Source of the DNA: an uncultured Eggerthellaceae bacterium
GTDB taxonomy: Bacteria > Actinomycetota > Coriobacteriia > Coriobacteriales > Eggerthellaceae
Direction: 5' to 3'
NCBI GenBank assembly: GCA_910588095.1
Contig: CAJUQH010000020.1
Coordinates: forward strand, 1-35,554
Length of the DNA: 35,554 nt
The notes under the pieces: model-generated
What the model saw: the letters and a program-made list of their open reading frames with translations, nothing else
What the model was told of the DNA's origin: nothing
The model's database searches: none
Program-made: the position numbers and the translations under genes
Part shown: positions 13,713 to 19,432 of the stretch, one piece after another
Layout: each line of letters opens with the position of its first letter
Numbering within the stretch: the stretch's first letter is position 1

Positions 13713-14870
13713 ATGCGCTATGTGAGCCTTTTCAGCGGCATAGAGGCGGCGTCCGTCGCGTGGGGGCCGCTCGGATTCGAGCCGGTGGCCTTCGCGGAGG
13801 TCGAGCCTTTCTGCTGCGATTTGCTGGAAAAACGATTCCCCGAGGTGCCCAACCTCGGGGACGTGACGGAGATAGATTGGAGCGACTACCGTGGAGCAGT
13901 TGACGTTGTGGTCGGAGGGAGCCCTTGCCAGGCTTTCAGCCTCGCTGGGAACCGAGGGGGGCTCGCAGACGAGCGAGGGCGGCTCATGTTCGAGTACGTT
14001 CGAGCTGTTCGTGAGATCCGTCCTCGATGGATCGTTTGGGAGAACGTCCCGGGCGCGCTCTCGAGCGAGGGCGGGGAGGCTTTCCGATGCCTGCTCCGGG
14101 AGCTGGATGGGCTCGGTTATGGTCTGGCGGGGCGAGTACTGGACGCGCAGTTCTTCGGAGTGGCCCAGCGACGCCGCCGTCTCTTTCTTGTCGGACACCT
14201 TGGAGACCCAAGACCTGCCGCCGAGGTACTTTTTGAGCCCGAAGGCTTGCGTTGGGATCTTGCATCGAGCAAGCAGAAGAGGGAAGAGCTTTCCGAAGAT
14301 GCTGATATCCGCACTAGAGAGGGCCGTGCGCTCAAGCATCTCGCCTTGCCCCAGCAGATGCGATGCTTCCAGCAGAACCAGAGGAACGAGCTGAGATTCA
14401 TAGCGGAGAAGGGCGACATTGCTGGTGCGATAACTGCTACTGCTGGCATGAAGAACCAGAACTATGTGGTTGCCTTCAACCCTCGCAATGGCCATGTCGA
14501 TATTGAGCTATCGGGAACCATCCAAAAGGGCGGCAATAGTTACAGCGTGAACGCCCAGAACCCTGTCATCGGCCCAGATGGCACCGTGCGGCGTCTCACG
14601 CCTACCGAGTGCGAGCGGTTGCAGGGCTTCCCGGACGGATGGACTGACATCTACCCGGACAAGGTGCGGACGCTGACCGAAGAGGATTGGACGGGGGCGC
14701 CAGACCCGTTCGATGACCTTCAGGCGTTCAAGGAATACGTGCCTGTCAAGAGAAAGGCCAAGGTCGTCGGCACGCCGGATGCCCCGCGCTACAAGGCGCT
14801 CGGAAACTCGATGGCCGTGCCGGTGATGGAGTGGATCGGCAGGCGGATACAGGAGGAATGCGGTGAATAA
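13713..14870 (+). CDS. C5-cytosine DNA methyltransferase
   Basis: 385-aa enzyme with all main motifs in order: I (SLFSGIEAASVAW, AdoMet), IV (GGSPCQAFS, catalytic Cys), VI (ENVPG), VIII (QRRRRLFLVG), then a variable target-recognition region, TECERLQGFPDGW (IX) and YKALGNSMAVPV (X). It transfers a methyl group to carbon 5 of cytosine in a short DNA site that cannot be read from sequence. No restriction endonuclease gene adjoins it, so it is an orphan, probably protecting phage DNA from host enzymes. Length and motifs are intact. Confidence 0.95.
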   Translation: MRYVSLFSGIEAASVAWGPLGFEPVAFAEVEPFCCDLLEKRFPEVPNLGDVTEIDWSDYRGAVDVVVGGSPCQAFSLAGNRGGLADERGRLMFEYVRAVREIRPRWIVWENVPGALSSEGGEAFRCLLRELDGLGYGLAGRVLDAQFFGVAQRRRRLFLVGHLGDPRPAAEVLFEPEGLRWDLASSKQKREELSEDADIRTREGRALKHLALPQQMRCFQQNQRNELRFIAEKGDIAGAITATAGMKNQNYVVAFNPRNGHVDIELSGTIQKGGNSYSVNAQNPVIGPDGTVRRLTPTECERLQGFPDGWTDIYPDKVRTLTEEDWTGAPDPFDDLQAFKEYVPVKRKAKVVGTPDAPRYKALGNSMAVPVMEWIGRRIQEECGE

Positions 14871-15018
14871 GGAAGCAATCGTCATTGTCTTGCTGGCGGC
14901 GGTCATCGGAGGCGTCATCGCGTTCTTCGAGTGGCAGGCCTATCTCCAGGCAATCGAGGCCGTAGGCGGAACACCGAATATTCCAGCTTTCATTGGCTGG
15001 GTCTTTCTGGCGAGGTGA
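14863..15018 (+). CDS. Small membrane protein (51 aa, GTG start)
   Basis: Starts with GTG behind AGGAGGAA, overlapping the methyltransferase stop by 8 bp. Residues about 5-22 are strongly hydrophobic (IVIVLLAAVIGGVIAFF) and a second, weaker segment ends the protein (IPAFIGWVFLA), so one or two membrane passes are likely. The strong ribosome site and the overlap support it as real. Function unknown; exclusion or anti-defence peptides of this size occur in phages. Confidence 0.65.
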   Translation: MNKEAIVIVLLAAVIGGVIAFFEWQAYLQAIEAVGGTPNIPAFIGWVFLAR

Positions 15019-15025
15019 GGCGGCC

Positions 15026-15205
15026 ATGAGCAACTACTACCTATGCGACTACTGTGACTGCAATCTGCGCGACTGCTCGGCCTGCAGCTGCGTGTGCCGC
15101 GTCGGTGGCGGCGAGGTCGTCAAGGCCGTCGTGTCAGATGGCGACCGCGTCCTCGATGGCTGCTTGTGGTTCAGGCCTCGGCGAGGGCGGAGGGGTGCGC
15201 TATGA
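15026..15205 (+). CDS. Cys-rich 59-aa protein
   Basis: The first 30 residues hold eight cysteines (CDYCDCNLRDCSACSCVC), enough for two metal sites. The rest is short and basic at the end. The start at 15026 follows GAGGCGG; a longer in-frame ORF from 14993 lies within the upstream membrane gene and is unlikely. Its stop overlaps the next start (ATGA). Probably a zinc-binding phage protein of unknown role. Confidence 0.65.
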   Translation: MSNYYLCDYCDCNLRDCSACSCVCRVGGGEVVKAVVSDGDRVLDGCLWFRPRRGRRGAL

Positions 15206-15474
15206 CCCAGCTCGCGTTCGACTTCCAGGAGCCGAGGCGCGACCCGCTCACCTGCCCCCACCTCGTCCGCACCACCTACGAGGTGAAGGGCGGCGAGGTG
15301 GTGTGCGGGCTCAAGGGCGAGACGTTCACGAACTGCCACGCCTCCATCGCGGGGGAGCGGCCGAGATGCGTATGGGAGCCGCTCGACAACACCCCCGAGG
15401 CGGTCGAGCGCCGGAAGGCATGGATGCTAGAGAACGAGGTGGAATCGCAAGATGCGCACGAACCTACGCACTGA
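15202..15474 (+). CDS. Unknown 90-aa protein with Cys/His motif
   Basis: Begins MTQLAFDFQEP, reminiscent of a beta-clamp-binding QLxLF-type peptide (QLAFDF), notable because the phage encodes its own clamp. The middle holds CPHLVRTTY, VVCGLKGE and NCHASI, CxH and Cys positions that could bind zinc, and ends in a charged helix. Co-translated with the preceding gene. No family recognised; the clamp-binding reading is a hypothesis. Confidence 0.65.
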   Translation: MTQLAFDFQEPRRDPLTCPHLVRTTYEVKGGEVVCGLKGETFTNCHASIAGERPRCVWEPLDNTPEAVERRKAWMLENEVESQDAHEPTH

Positions 15475-15682
15475 GCTCTATCGCCTCGGCCGCAGCGCCG
15501 AGGACTATCGCGCTGTAGGCGCAAAGCTGCGCCATGAGCTGCATGGACGCCTCCGGGATGACGCATCTCGACGCCCCCGCATCCGTGAGCAGCTCGGACA
15601 TCCCCTCGAGCGCAAGGCGCACCTGGTCGATCTCCTCGAGGGAATCGGCTGCATCTTCGATGGGTGGTTTCTCAAGAAACAT
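15464..15682 (-). CDS. Unknown 72-aa helical protein, leftward
   Basis: Leftward gene inside a rightward operon, with an excellent ribosome site (AGGAGG, 7 nt before ATG). Mostly helical: EEIDQVRLALEGMSELLTD, then a C-terminal Ala-rich helix (SAIVLGAAAEAIELS). An Arg-rich ORF on the opposite strand (15452-15742) is judged its shadow. It is divergent from the XRE gene at 15836, so the two form a small module, perhaps expressed in the lysogen. No family recognised. Confidence 0.65.
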   Translation of the reverse strand: MFLEKPPIEDAADSLEEIDQVRLALEGMSELLTDAGASRCVIPEASMQLMAQLCAYSAIVLGAAAEAIELSA

Positions 15683-15718
15683 TTTGGGCCTCCTAAAGAT
15701 TCGAGAACAGCATTGAGA

Positions 15719-15822
15719 TATTTGCGATGGCAAATAAGATAATCGCTAAGTAGCATATTTGCAAGATGAAATGTGACATTTGGGAGCGTACACAAACTAT
15801 TTGGGTAGGGTTATGATTCAGA
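15719..15822. promoter_or_regulatory. AT-rich divergent regulatory region with palindrome
   Basis: TATTTGC (15719-15725) and GCAAATA (15730-15736) form a perfect 7-bp palindrome with a 4-bp gap. A further half-site, TATTTGCAA, follows about 20 bp on. TATGAT near 15810 could be a -10 for the XRE gene, but no good -35 is seen. The region is clearly AT-richer than its surroundings and fits operators for the XRE protein encoded next to it. Confidence 0.5.
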
Positions 15823-15835
15823 AAGGAGGATTGAA

Positions 15836-16042
15836 ATGGCAGCTATAAGGTATTTCAAATTGTTCGACATGCTTGCCCGCAGGGGCAAGAAGAAAACCGA
15901 CCTAATCCATGAGATAGGCCTATCATCCTCCACTGTCACAAAGCTTGCAAAAGGGGAAACCGTCACCACGGACACGATCCTTCGCATCTGCAAGGAATAC
16001 GACGTTCAGCCAAGTGACATCATGGAGTACATCCCCGATTAA
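15836..16042 (+). CDS. XRE-family regulator (68 aa)
   Basis: Small Cro/YozG-like helix-turn-helix protein: FDMLARRGKKKTDLIHEIGL, STVTKLAKGETVTTDTILRI, then DVQPSDIMEYIPD. The ending '(V)(Q/E)PSDI(M)E(Y/F)' is typical of this compact family. Ribosome site AAAGGAGG. It faces a leftward gene across an AT-rich region with a palindrome and is followed by further early genes. Codon use here is less GC-rich than in neighbours, hinting at separate acquisition. Confidence 0.88.
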   Translation: MAAIRYFKLFDMLARRGKKKTDLIHEIGLSSSTVTKLAKGETVTTDTILRICKEYDVQPSDIMEYIPD

Positions 16043-16076
16043 TGCCGCTTAGCGGTTCCTACCGAAAGGAGCCGTG

Positions 16077-16361
16077 ATGGGAAAGCAAGCAACGACAATC
16101 GAAGAGACCAGGATACCGCTCGGCCTTGCGATGGATAACGTGCGGTCGTACCGCATCACTACCTTGGAGGCGATACGGCGAGCCAACCTTGCGGTGCGCC
16201 AACGCGACCATTACCGCGTCCTGGCCATCGAGGCAGAGTGCCGGCGCATGAGGGGCGCCCATGCGTGCCCTGGCGATGACGTGGAGCCGTGCCCTCTCGT
16301 GTTCGGGGAGCATTGCCGCGCCTGCAGCGCCGCTGTAGACAGGGCCGCACCCTATAAATAA
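16077..16361 (+). CDS. Unknown 94-aa phage protein
   Basis: Basic, helical N-terminal two-thirds and a C-terminal Cys cluster (HACPGDDVEPC, EHCRACSA) that may bind metal. Start at 16077 with AAGGAG 6 nt upstream; a GTG one codon earlier is equivalent. No family recognised. It precedes the late-regulator-like gene and a long hairpin. Confidence 0.65.
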   Translation: MGKQATTIEETRIPLGLAMDNVRSYRITTLEAIRRANLAVRQRDHYRVLAIEAECRRMRGAHACPGDDVEPCPLVFGEHCRACSAAVDRAAPYK

Positions 16362-16365
16362 GGCA

Positions 16366-16425
16366 GGCCCCCATCTCGTGGAGGCCCGACCCGCTGCAAG
16401 GTCATCTTACCACGAGAAAGGGGCC
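16366..16425 (+). promoter_or_regulatory. Long imperfect hairpin covering a ribosome site
   Basis: GGCCCC-CA-TCTCGTGG (16366-16381) pairs with CCACGAGA-AA-GGGGCC (16410-16425): 8 bp and 6 bp stems around a 2x2 internal loop, with a 28-nt apical loop. The right arm contains the GAGAAAGGGG ribosome site of the TTG-started gene at 16430. Folding would hide it, so translation of that gene may be switched by RNA structure. No U-tract follows, so termination is less likely. Confidence 0.55.
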
Positions 16426-16429
16426 GGCT

Positions 16430-16972
16430 TTGGAGCATTCGCCGGAAGTAGTAAAGCTTTGCGTCAAAGCCTACCTGAGGCATGTCAGGGGGCTTCGGAG
16501 CGAGATGCTGAGCGTCGAGCAGCTGATAGAGGAAACGAAGGGGCGCCTGGGCGTCATGGGCGTGACCTTCGACAAGCAAGGGCGCTCTTCGGTAGCAGGG
16601 GACGATGCGATACCGGCGGGCATCGCGCGGGTGGAGGAGCTGCGCCAGCAGTGGCTCGAGCTCGCCGAGTCGAATCAGGCTGAGGTGGAGGTCGCTGCGG
16701 CCATATGCTCGAGGCGCCATGTCGGACGCTGGGCAATGTGGCAGAACGTCGTGATGCGGCGCACATGGGCCGACGTGGGACGCGAGCTCGGCTACAGCGA
16801 GTCGCACGCTAGGGACATCGGAGCGGCAGGGGCGCGCGAGATCTACGCGCTGATGCCCGAGCACTGGAGGCGCGCGACCATCCCCAACAGCGACGCCCCC
16901 TGGCGCGACCTCGATGCTCCGTCCAACCCCATGGACGCGTGCGCCCAGCCTGACCTCTCGGATGCCCTCTGA
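16430..16972 (+). CDS. Putative late transcription regulator (sigma-70 region 4-like)
   Basis: 180-aa protein. N-terminal two-thirds are helical and coiled-coil-like (EMLSVEQLIEETKGR, VEELRQQWLELAES). The C-terminal third holds an HTH resembling sigma region 4 (RRTWADVGRELGYSESHARD). This arrangement and its place just before the packaging genes match ArpU/RinA/DUF1492-type late activators of Gram-positive phages, which switch on head, tail and lysis genes. The start is a TTG at 16430 whose ribosome site lies in the 3' arm of a long hairpin. A bidirectional terminator follows. Confidence 0.65.
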   Translation: MEHSPEVVKLCVKAYLRHVRGLRSEMLSVEQLIEETKGRLGVMGVTFDKQGRSSVAGDDAIPAGIARVEELRQQWLELAESNQAEVEVAAAICSRRHVGRWAMWQNVVMRRTWADVGRELGYSESHARDIGAAGAREIYALMPEHWRRATIPNSDAPWRDLDAPSNPMDACAQPDLSDAL

Positions 16973-16980
16973 TGACCCAA

Positions 16981-17004
16981 GGGCCCCGGCCGAGCCCGGG
17001 GCCC
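16981..17004. terminator. GC-rich hairpin between convergent genes
   Basis: GGGCCCCGG (16981-16989) and CCGGGGCCC (16996-17004) form a perfect 9-bp stem with a 6-nt loop, placed between a gene ending at 16972 and a leftward gene ending at 17015. The 3' side is only modestly T-rich (TCTTGCTTCC). Position and symmetry suggest a bidirectional terminator that closes the early operon. Confidence 0.7.
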
Positions 17005-17014
17005 TCTTGCTTCC

Positions 17015-17236
17015 CTAGGCCAGCGCCACCAGGCGGCTGGCGCCGAGGCGGCGGGGGCGTATCTTGCCATCCTCGCAGAGCAGCGCCACCGTCATCGTCT
17101 TGCCGCTCTTGCTCGGCTCGACCGACACCACCTCGCTGGTGATTCCGTAGTTCCACATGATGGCCATGCCAGCCGCAAGCTCCTTCGCCTCGATGCTCTT
17201 GACCTCTCCGATGCCCTGCAGCCAAACCTTCGACAT
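17015..17236 (-). CDS. Unknown 73-aa protein, leftward
   Basis: Small beta-rich soluble protein (MSKVWLQGIGEVKSIEAKEL, then MAIMWNYGITSEVVSVEP and TMTVALLCEDG). Start at 17236 behind AAGGAGAG; the frame continues upstream only through the AT-rich operator region. Divergent from an XRE gene across repeated operator half-sites, like the 15464/15836 pair. No family recognised; a lysogen-expressed accessory protein is plausible. Confidence 0.7.
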   Translation of the reverse strand: MSKVWLQGIGEVKSIEAKELAAGMAIMWNYGITSEVVSVEPSKSGKTMTVALLCEDGKIRPRRLGASRLVALA

Positions 17237-17264
17237 GTCCCTCTCCTTTCGCCCTTCGATACTA

Positions 17265-17340
17265 ATAAGTATATACCATGAGCAGGGGAGCAAGGGTGAG
17301 AATATATACTTCACAGTTTATACATACTTATAAGTATATA
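17265..17340. promoter_or_regulatory. Divergent operator region with AAGTATATA repeats
   Basis: ATAAGTATATA occurs at 17265-17275 and 17330-17340, with an inverted AAGTATATA (as TATATACTT) at 17303-17311 and a perfect palindrome TACTTATAAGTA at 17325-17336. TATAAT (17336-17341) overlaps the last site and may be the -10 of the XRE gene. Very AT-rich against its surroundings. The likely ligand is the XRE protein encoded at 17376, repressing both directions. Confidence 0.65.
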
Positions 17341-17375
17341 ATCATGCTATGATGGGATGGAGGAAAGGAGCTGCC

Positions 17376-17612
17376 ATGAATCAAGTGCGCGCCATCGAGG
17401 CGATGATGGCCGAGGCCGGCATGAGCCGCTATGCGCTGTCGAGGGCGATAGGCAAGAGCGACTCCTACGTGAACTCGCTCATCCATCGCGACGGGGACGT
17501 GGGGGCCTCGGTGCTCGCCACGCTTGCGCATGCCATGGGCTACGAGCTGGTGCTGCGCGGCCATGGCCAGGAGATCGCCATCGACCCGAACGCAGGCAAG
17601 GAGGCGAGCTGA
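17376..17612 (+). CDS. XRE-family regulator (78 aa)
   Basis: Compact helix-turn-helix protein: MMAEAGMSRYALSRAIGKSD followed by YVNSLIHRDGDVGASVLATL and a short beta tail (YELVLRGHGQEI). The GTVGTLAxLAHAMGYELV-like ending is common among phage and plasmid regulators. Start at 17376 behind AAAGGAG. It is divergent from a leftward 73-aa gene and directly upstream of a 119-aa gene, with repeated operator sites before it. Confidence 0.85.
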   Translation: MNQVRAIEAMMAEAGMSRYALSRAIGKSDSYVNSLIHRDGDVGASVLATLAHAMGYELVLRGHGQEIAIDPNAGKEAS

Positions 17613-17613
17613 C

Positions 17614-17973
17614 ATGGGGTGGCTGCGCGACATCTTCACGGGATGCGACTACAGGCTGACGTTCCATGACGGCGTGCGCAAGGTGCGCTACACGCTCGAG
17701 ACCGGCACCTCGATGACCCTCATAGGGCCTGGCCTCGATGACGGCCCAAGGCGCGAGCTGCACCGATACGAGAGGCCGCTCGCTGTCATCATGCGAGAGG
17801 ACGGAGGCCCCGTCACCCTCACGAGCAACGACAAGGGCAGATGGTTCGTCACGCTGTCTGACCTTGCATGCTCGCAGTTCCCGACCATGACGTTCCAGTG
17901 CCGCAACAGGTCAGAGGCCGAGGGCATCGTGCGCCGTGCTGACAAGCTGCGCGGTAACGGTCCACTGCTCTGA
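17614..17973 (+). CDS. Unknown 119-aa protein
   Basis: Follows the XRE gene by one base, behind AGGAGG. Beta-rich soluble protein (YRLTFHDGVRKVRYTLE, GGPVTLTSNDKGRWFVTLSD) with a C-terminal helix. No family recognised and no membrane segment. It shares a transcription unit with the XRE regulator, so the two may act as a pair, for example regulator and effector, but no toxin or antitoxin motif is visible. Confidence 0.65.
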   Translation: MGWLRDIFTGCDYRLTFHDGVRKVRYTLETGTSMTLIGPGLDDGPRRELHRYERPLAVIMREDGGPVTLTSNDKGRWFVTLSDLACSQFPTMTFQCRNRSEAEGIVRRADKLRGNGPLL

Positions 17974-17994
17974 CCTGCGCAATCAGCGTTTCGT

Positions 17995-18049
17995 CCGCGT
18001 TTTCACCGCGTTTTGACCGCGTTTTGACCGCGGAAATACCGCGTTTTCA
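17995..18049. repeat. Five tandem 11-bp repeats, candidate packaging-protein sites
   Basis: Five contiguous 11-bp units: CCGCGTTTTCA, CCGCGTTTTGA twice, CCGCGGAAATA, CCGCGTTTTCA. A diverged unit follows. The period equals one helical turn, so bound proteins would line up on one face. It lies in the 230-bp gene-free interval 17974-18203 ahead of the HNH and terminase genes. The position suggests terminase small-subunit binding sites (cosB/pac-like) or a late-promoter activator array. Confidence 0.65.
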
Positions 18050-18134
18050 CCAGCGGAAATCAGCGCCTTTTGTGGCGTATAGTGTATCCAGTCGAAGCGT
18101 GGCCATCCTGAGAAGCGAGCCGCGCCGATATATC

Positions 18135-18176
18135 GCATGAGGCAGGGCCATCCGAGAGGGTGGCCCTTTCTCATGC
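18135..18176 (+). terminator. Long hairpin with GAGA tetraloop ahead of the packaging genes
   Basis: GCATGAG pairs with CTCATGC (18135-18141, 18170-18176). After a 2x2 internal loop, AGGGCCATCC pairs with GGGTGGCCCT (18144-18153, 18158-18167, one G-T) around a GAGA tetraloop. The right side runs TTTCTC, so it may act as an intrinsic terminator passed only when late transcription is active. It may instead be a DNA packaging signal. GGCCATCC also occurs about 45 bp upstream. Confidence 0.55.
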
Positions 18177-18203
18177 CCGAGGAGACTGGAAGGGAGCAGC
18201 CCC

Positions 18204-18428
18204 ATGCCATACTGCGCGTACTGCGGCAAGCTGCGCGAGACGTCAGGCGGCGCCTGCGAGCAGTGCAGGCGAGACGAGGCAGCCAGGGCATCGCGCACGA
18301 TCGGCACCGCTGCCGTGCGCTCTGGCATCGCATCGAAGGCCATCCTCGACGTGGTGGAGAACATGATGATGTTCGGAGCTGACGCCGCAGGCATGGCGGC
18401 GCGCATGGCCAGTGAGGGTACCGACTGA
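18204..18428 (+). CDS. Zinc-ribbon protein (74 aa)
   Basis: CAYCGK at residues 4-9 and CEQCRR further on form a four-cysteine zinc ribbon. The C-terminal half is an Ala/Met-rich helix (ILDVVENMMMFGADAAGMAA). Ribosome site AAGGGAG. It is the first gene after the hairpin and overlaps the HNH gene by 17 bp, so it belongs to the packaging operon. Role unknown. Confidence 0.7.
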   Translation: MPYCAYCGKLRETSGGACEQCRRDEAARASRTIGTAAVRSGIASKAILDVVENMMMFGADAAGMAARMASEGTD

Positions 18429-18771
18429 CCGCAGCCTCGCGTCCTGGATACGAGAGCTCATAGCAGAGGGCAGGCTCTACCGCTTCTACAAGACCGACGA
18501 GTGGCTGGCGCTCAGGGACCGCATCCTCCAACGCTCTCACTGCGAGTGCGAGTGGTGCAGAGACCTTGGCAAGTACGAACGAGCGGTCACCGTCCATCAC
18601 GTCAACGAGGTGAAGGACAGACCAGAGCTCGCCCTATCGGAGACCTACGTCGCACGTGGAGGGAAGCGCAAGCGCAACCTCATCGCCTTGTGCGCTCGAT
18701 GCCACAACAAGGCACATAAGCGTTTCCAGGGAGCGAAGGCGAGGCGACAGCTCAACGAAGAGCGATGGTGA
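18412..18771 (+). CDS. HNH endonuclease of the packaging module
   Basis: 119-aa HNH protein: FYKTDEWLALRDRILQRSHC starts the domain, followed by CEWC, the catalytic-type VTVHHVNEVKD, an Asn in RNLIALCARCHNKAH. The two CxxC pairs and the HH/N/H residues are intact. HNH genes directly before terminase are typical of HK97-like cos phages and, in HK97 and relatives, the HNH protein is needed with terminase for cos cleavage. Start is a GTG at 18412 overlapping the previous gene; the ribosome site is poor, so coupling is likely. Confidence 0.9.
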   Translation: MRVPTDRSLASWIRELIAEGRLYRFYKTDEWLALRDRILQRSHCECEWCRDLGKYERAVTVHHVNEVKDRPELALSETYVARGGKRKRNLIALCARCHNKAHKRFQGAKARRQLNEERW

Positions 18772-18773
18772 TA

Positions 18774-18925
18774 CCCCCCCCACCCCCCCCATAGGCCTTC
18801 TCAAGGAGGGGGAGCGCAACGGGGGGAGGTACGCGACAAGGGGAAAATATCCTCCTTTTTTGGAAAAAACAGCCGTTTTCGGCAGCAAACCGCCCGTTCG
18901 CGGCCCTGAAATGGCCGAAAACGGC
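18774..18925. other. Candidate cos site: C8AC8 tract and inverted repeats
   Basis: Between the HNH and TerS genes lie eight C, one A and eight C (18774-18790), a T6GG A6 bend-like tract near 18857-18870, and a perfect 12-bp inverted repeat GCCGTTTTCGGC (18872-18883) / GCCGAAAACGGC (18914-18925). The latter resembles the 11-bp repeats at 17995. Homopolymer C tracts next to HNH/TerS genes suggest the nicking region of cos, with repeats for terminase binding. Inference from position. Confidence 0.45.
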
Positions 18926-18958
18926 GGGGAGCCAGAGCGCATGGAGGGAGGCGCCGCC

Positions 18959-19432
18959 ATGGCGGGCAGGCACAAGCAGCCGGTCGACCTACTCCTGGCC
19001 AAGGGCAAGACCCACCTCACGAAGGCCGATGCCGAGCGGCGCCGGGCCGAGGAGGCTGCCGTCGAAGGTGAGCTTCGCGAGGTGGCGGTGCCGGCCTACC
19101 TGTTCGAGTGGCCCGAGCTCGTGGCCCGCTTCGACGAGCTGGCCGGCATGCTCTGCGAGCTGCTGCCTGGCAGCTTCGGGCAGCCCGACGCCGACACGCT
19201 GGCGCGCTACGTCGTGGCCGAGGAGGCCTACGAGCTCTACACCCGCCGGCTCTTCGGGGCGCTGGGCGCCCATGACCTCAATGCCTACAAGGAACTGCAC
19301 ATGGAGCAGGACCGCGCGTTCAAGCAGGCCCATGCCTGCGCTGGCGTGCTCGGCCTCACCGTGACGTCGCGGTGCAAGCTCGTGGTGCCCAGGAGCGTGG
19401 ATGCGGATGACGAAGAGGAAAGCGAGTTCTGA
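18959..19432 (+). CDS. terS: Terminase small subunit (P27 family)
   Basis: 157-aa DNA-recognition subunit of the packaging motor. The start MAGRHKQPVDLLLAKGKTHL with LTKADAERR next matches P27-family small terminases, as does the helical rest with an acidic tail (DADDEEESEF). I chose the ATG at 18959, which has GGAGGGAGG eight bases before it; in-frame ATGs at 18911 and 18941 have poorer sites. The gene overlaps TerL by 32 bp. Confidence 0.85.
   Translation: MAGRHKQPVDLLLAKGKTHLTKADAERRRAEEAAVEGELREVAVPAYLFEWPELVARFDELAGMLCELLPGSFGQPDADTLARYVVAEEAYELYTRRLFGALGAHDLNAYKELHMEQDRAFKQAHACAGVLGLTVTSRCKLVVPRSVDADDEEESEF

Noticed and set aside
15452..15742. 96-aa rightward ORF opposite the 72-aa leftward gene
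   Set aside because: Arg-rich shadow composition. It has a fair GAGGTG site, but the opposite frame has a better one and a balanced helical protein.
17995..18049. CRISPR-like array
   Set aside because: Units are contiguous 11-bp tandem repeats without spacers, and no cas genes are present.
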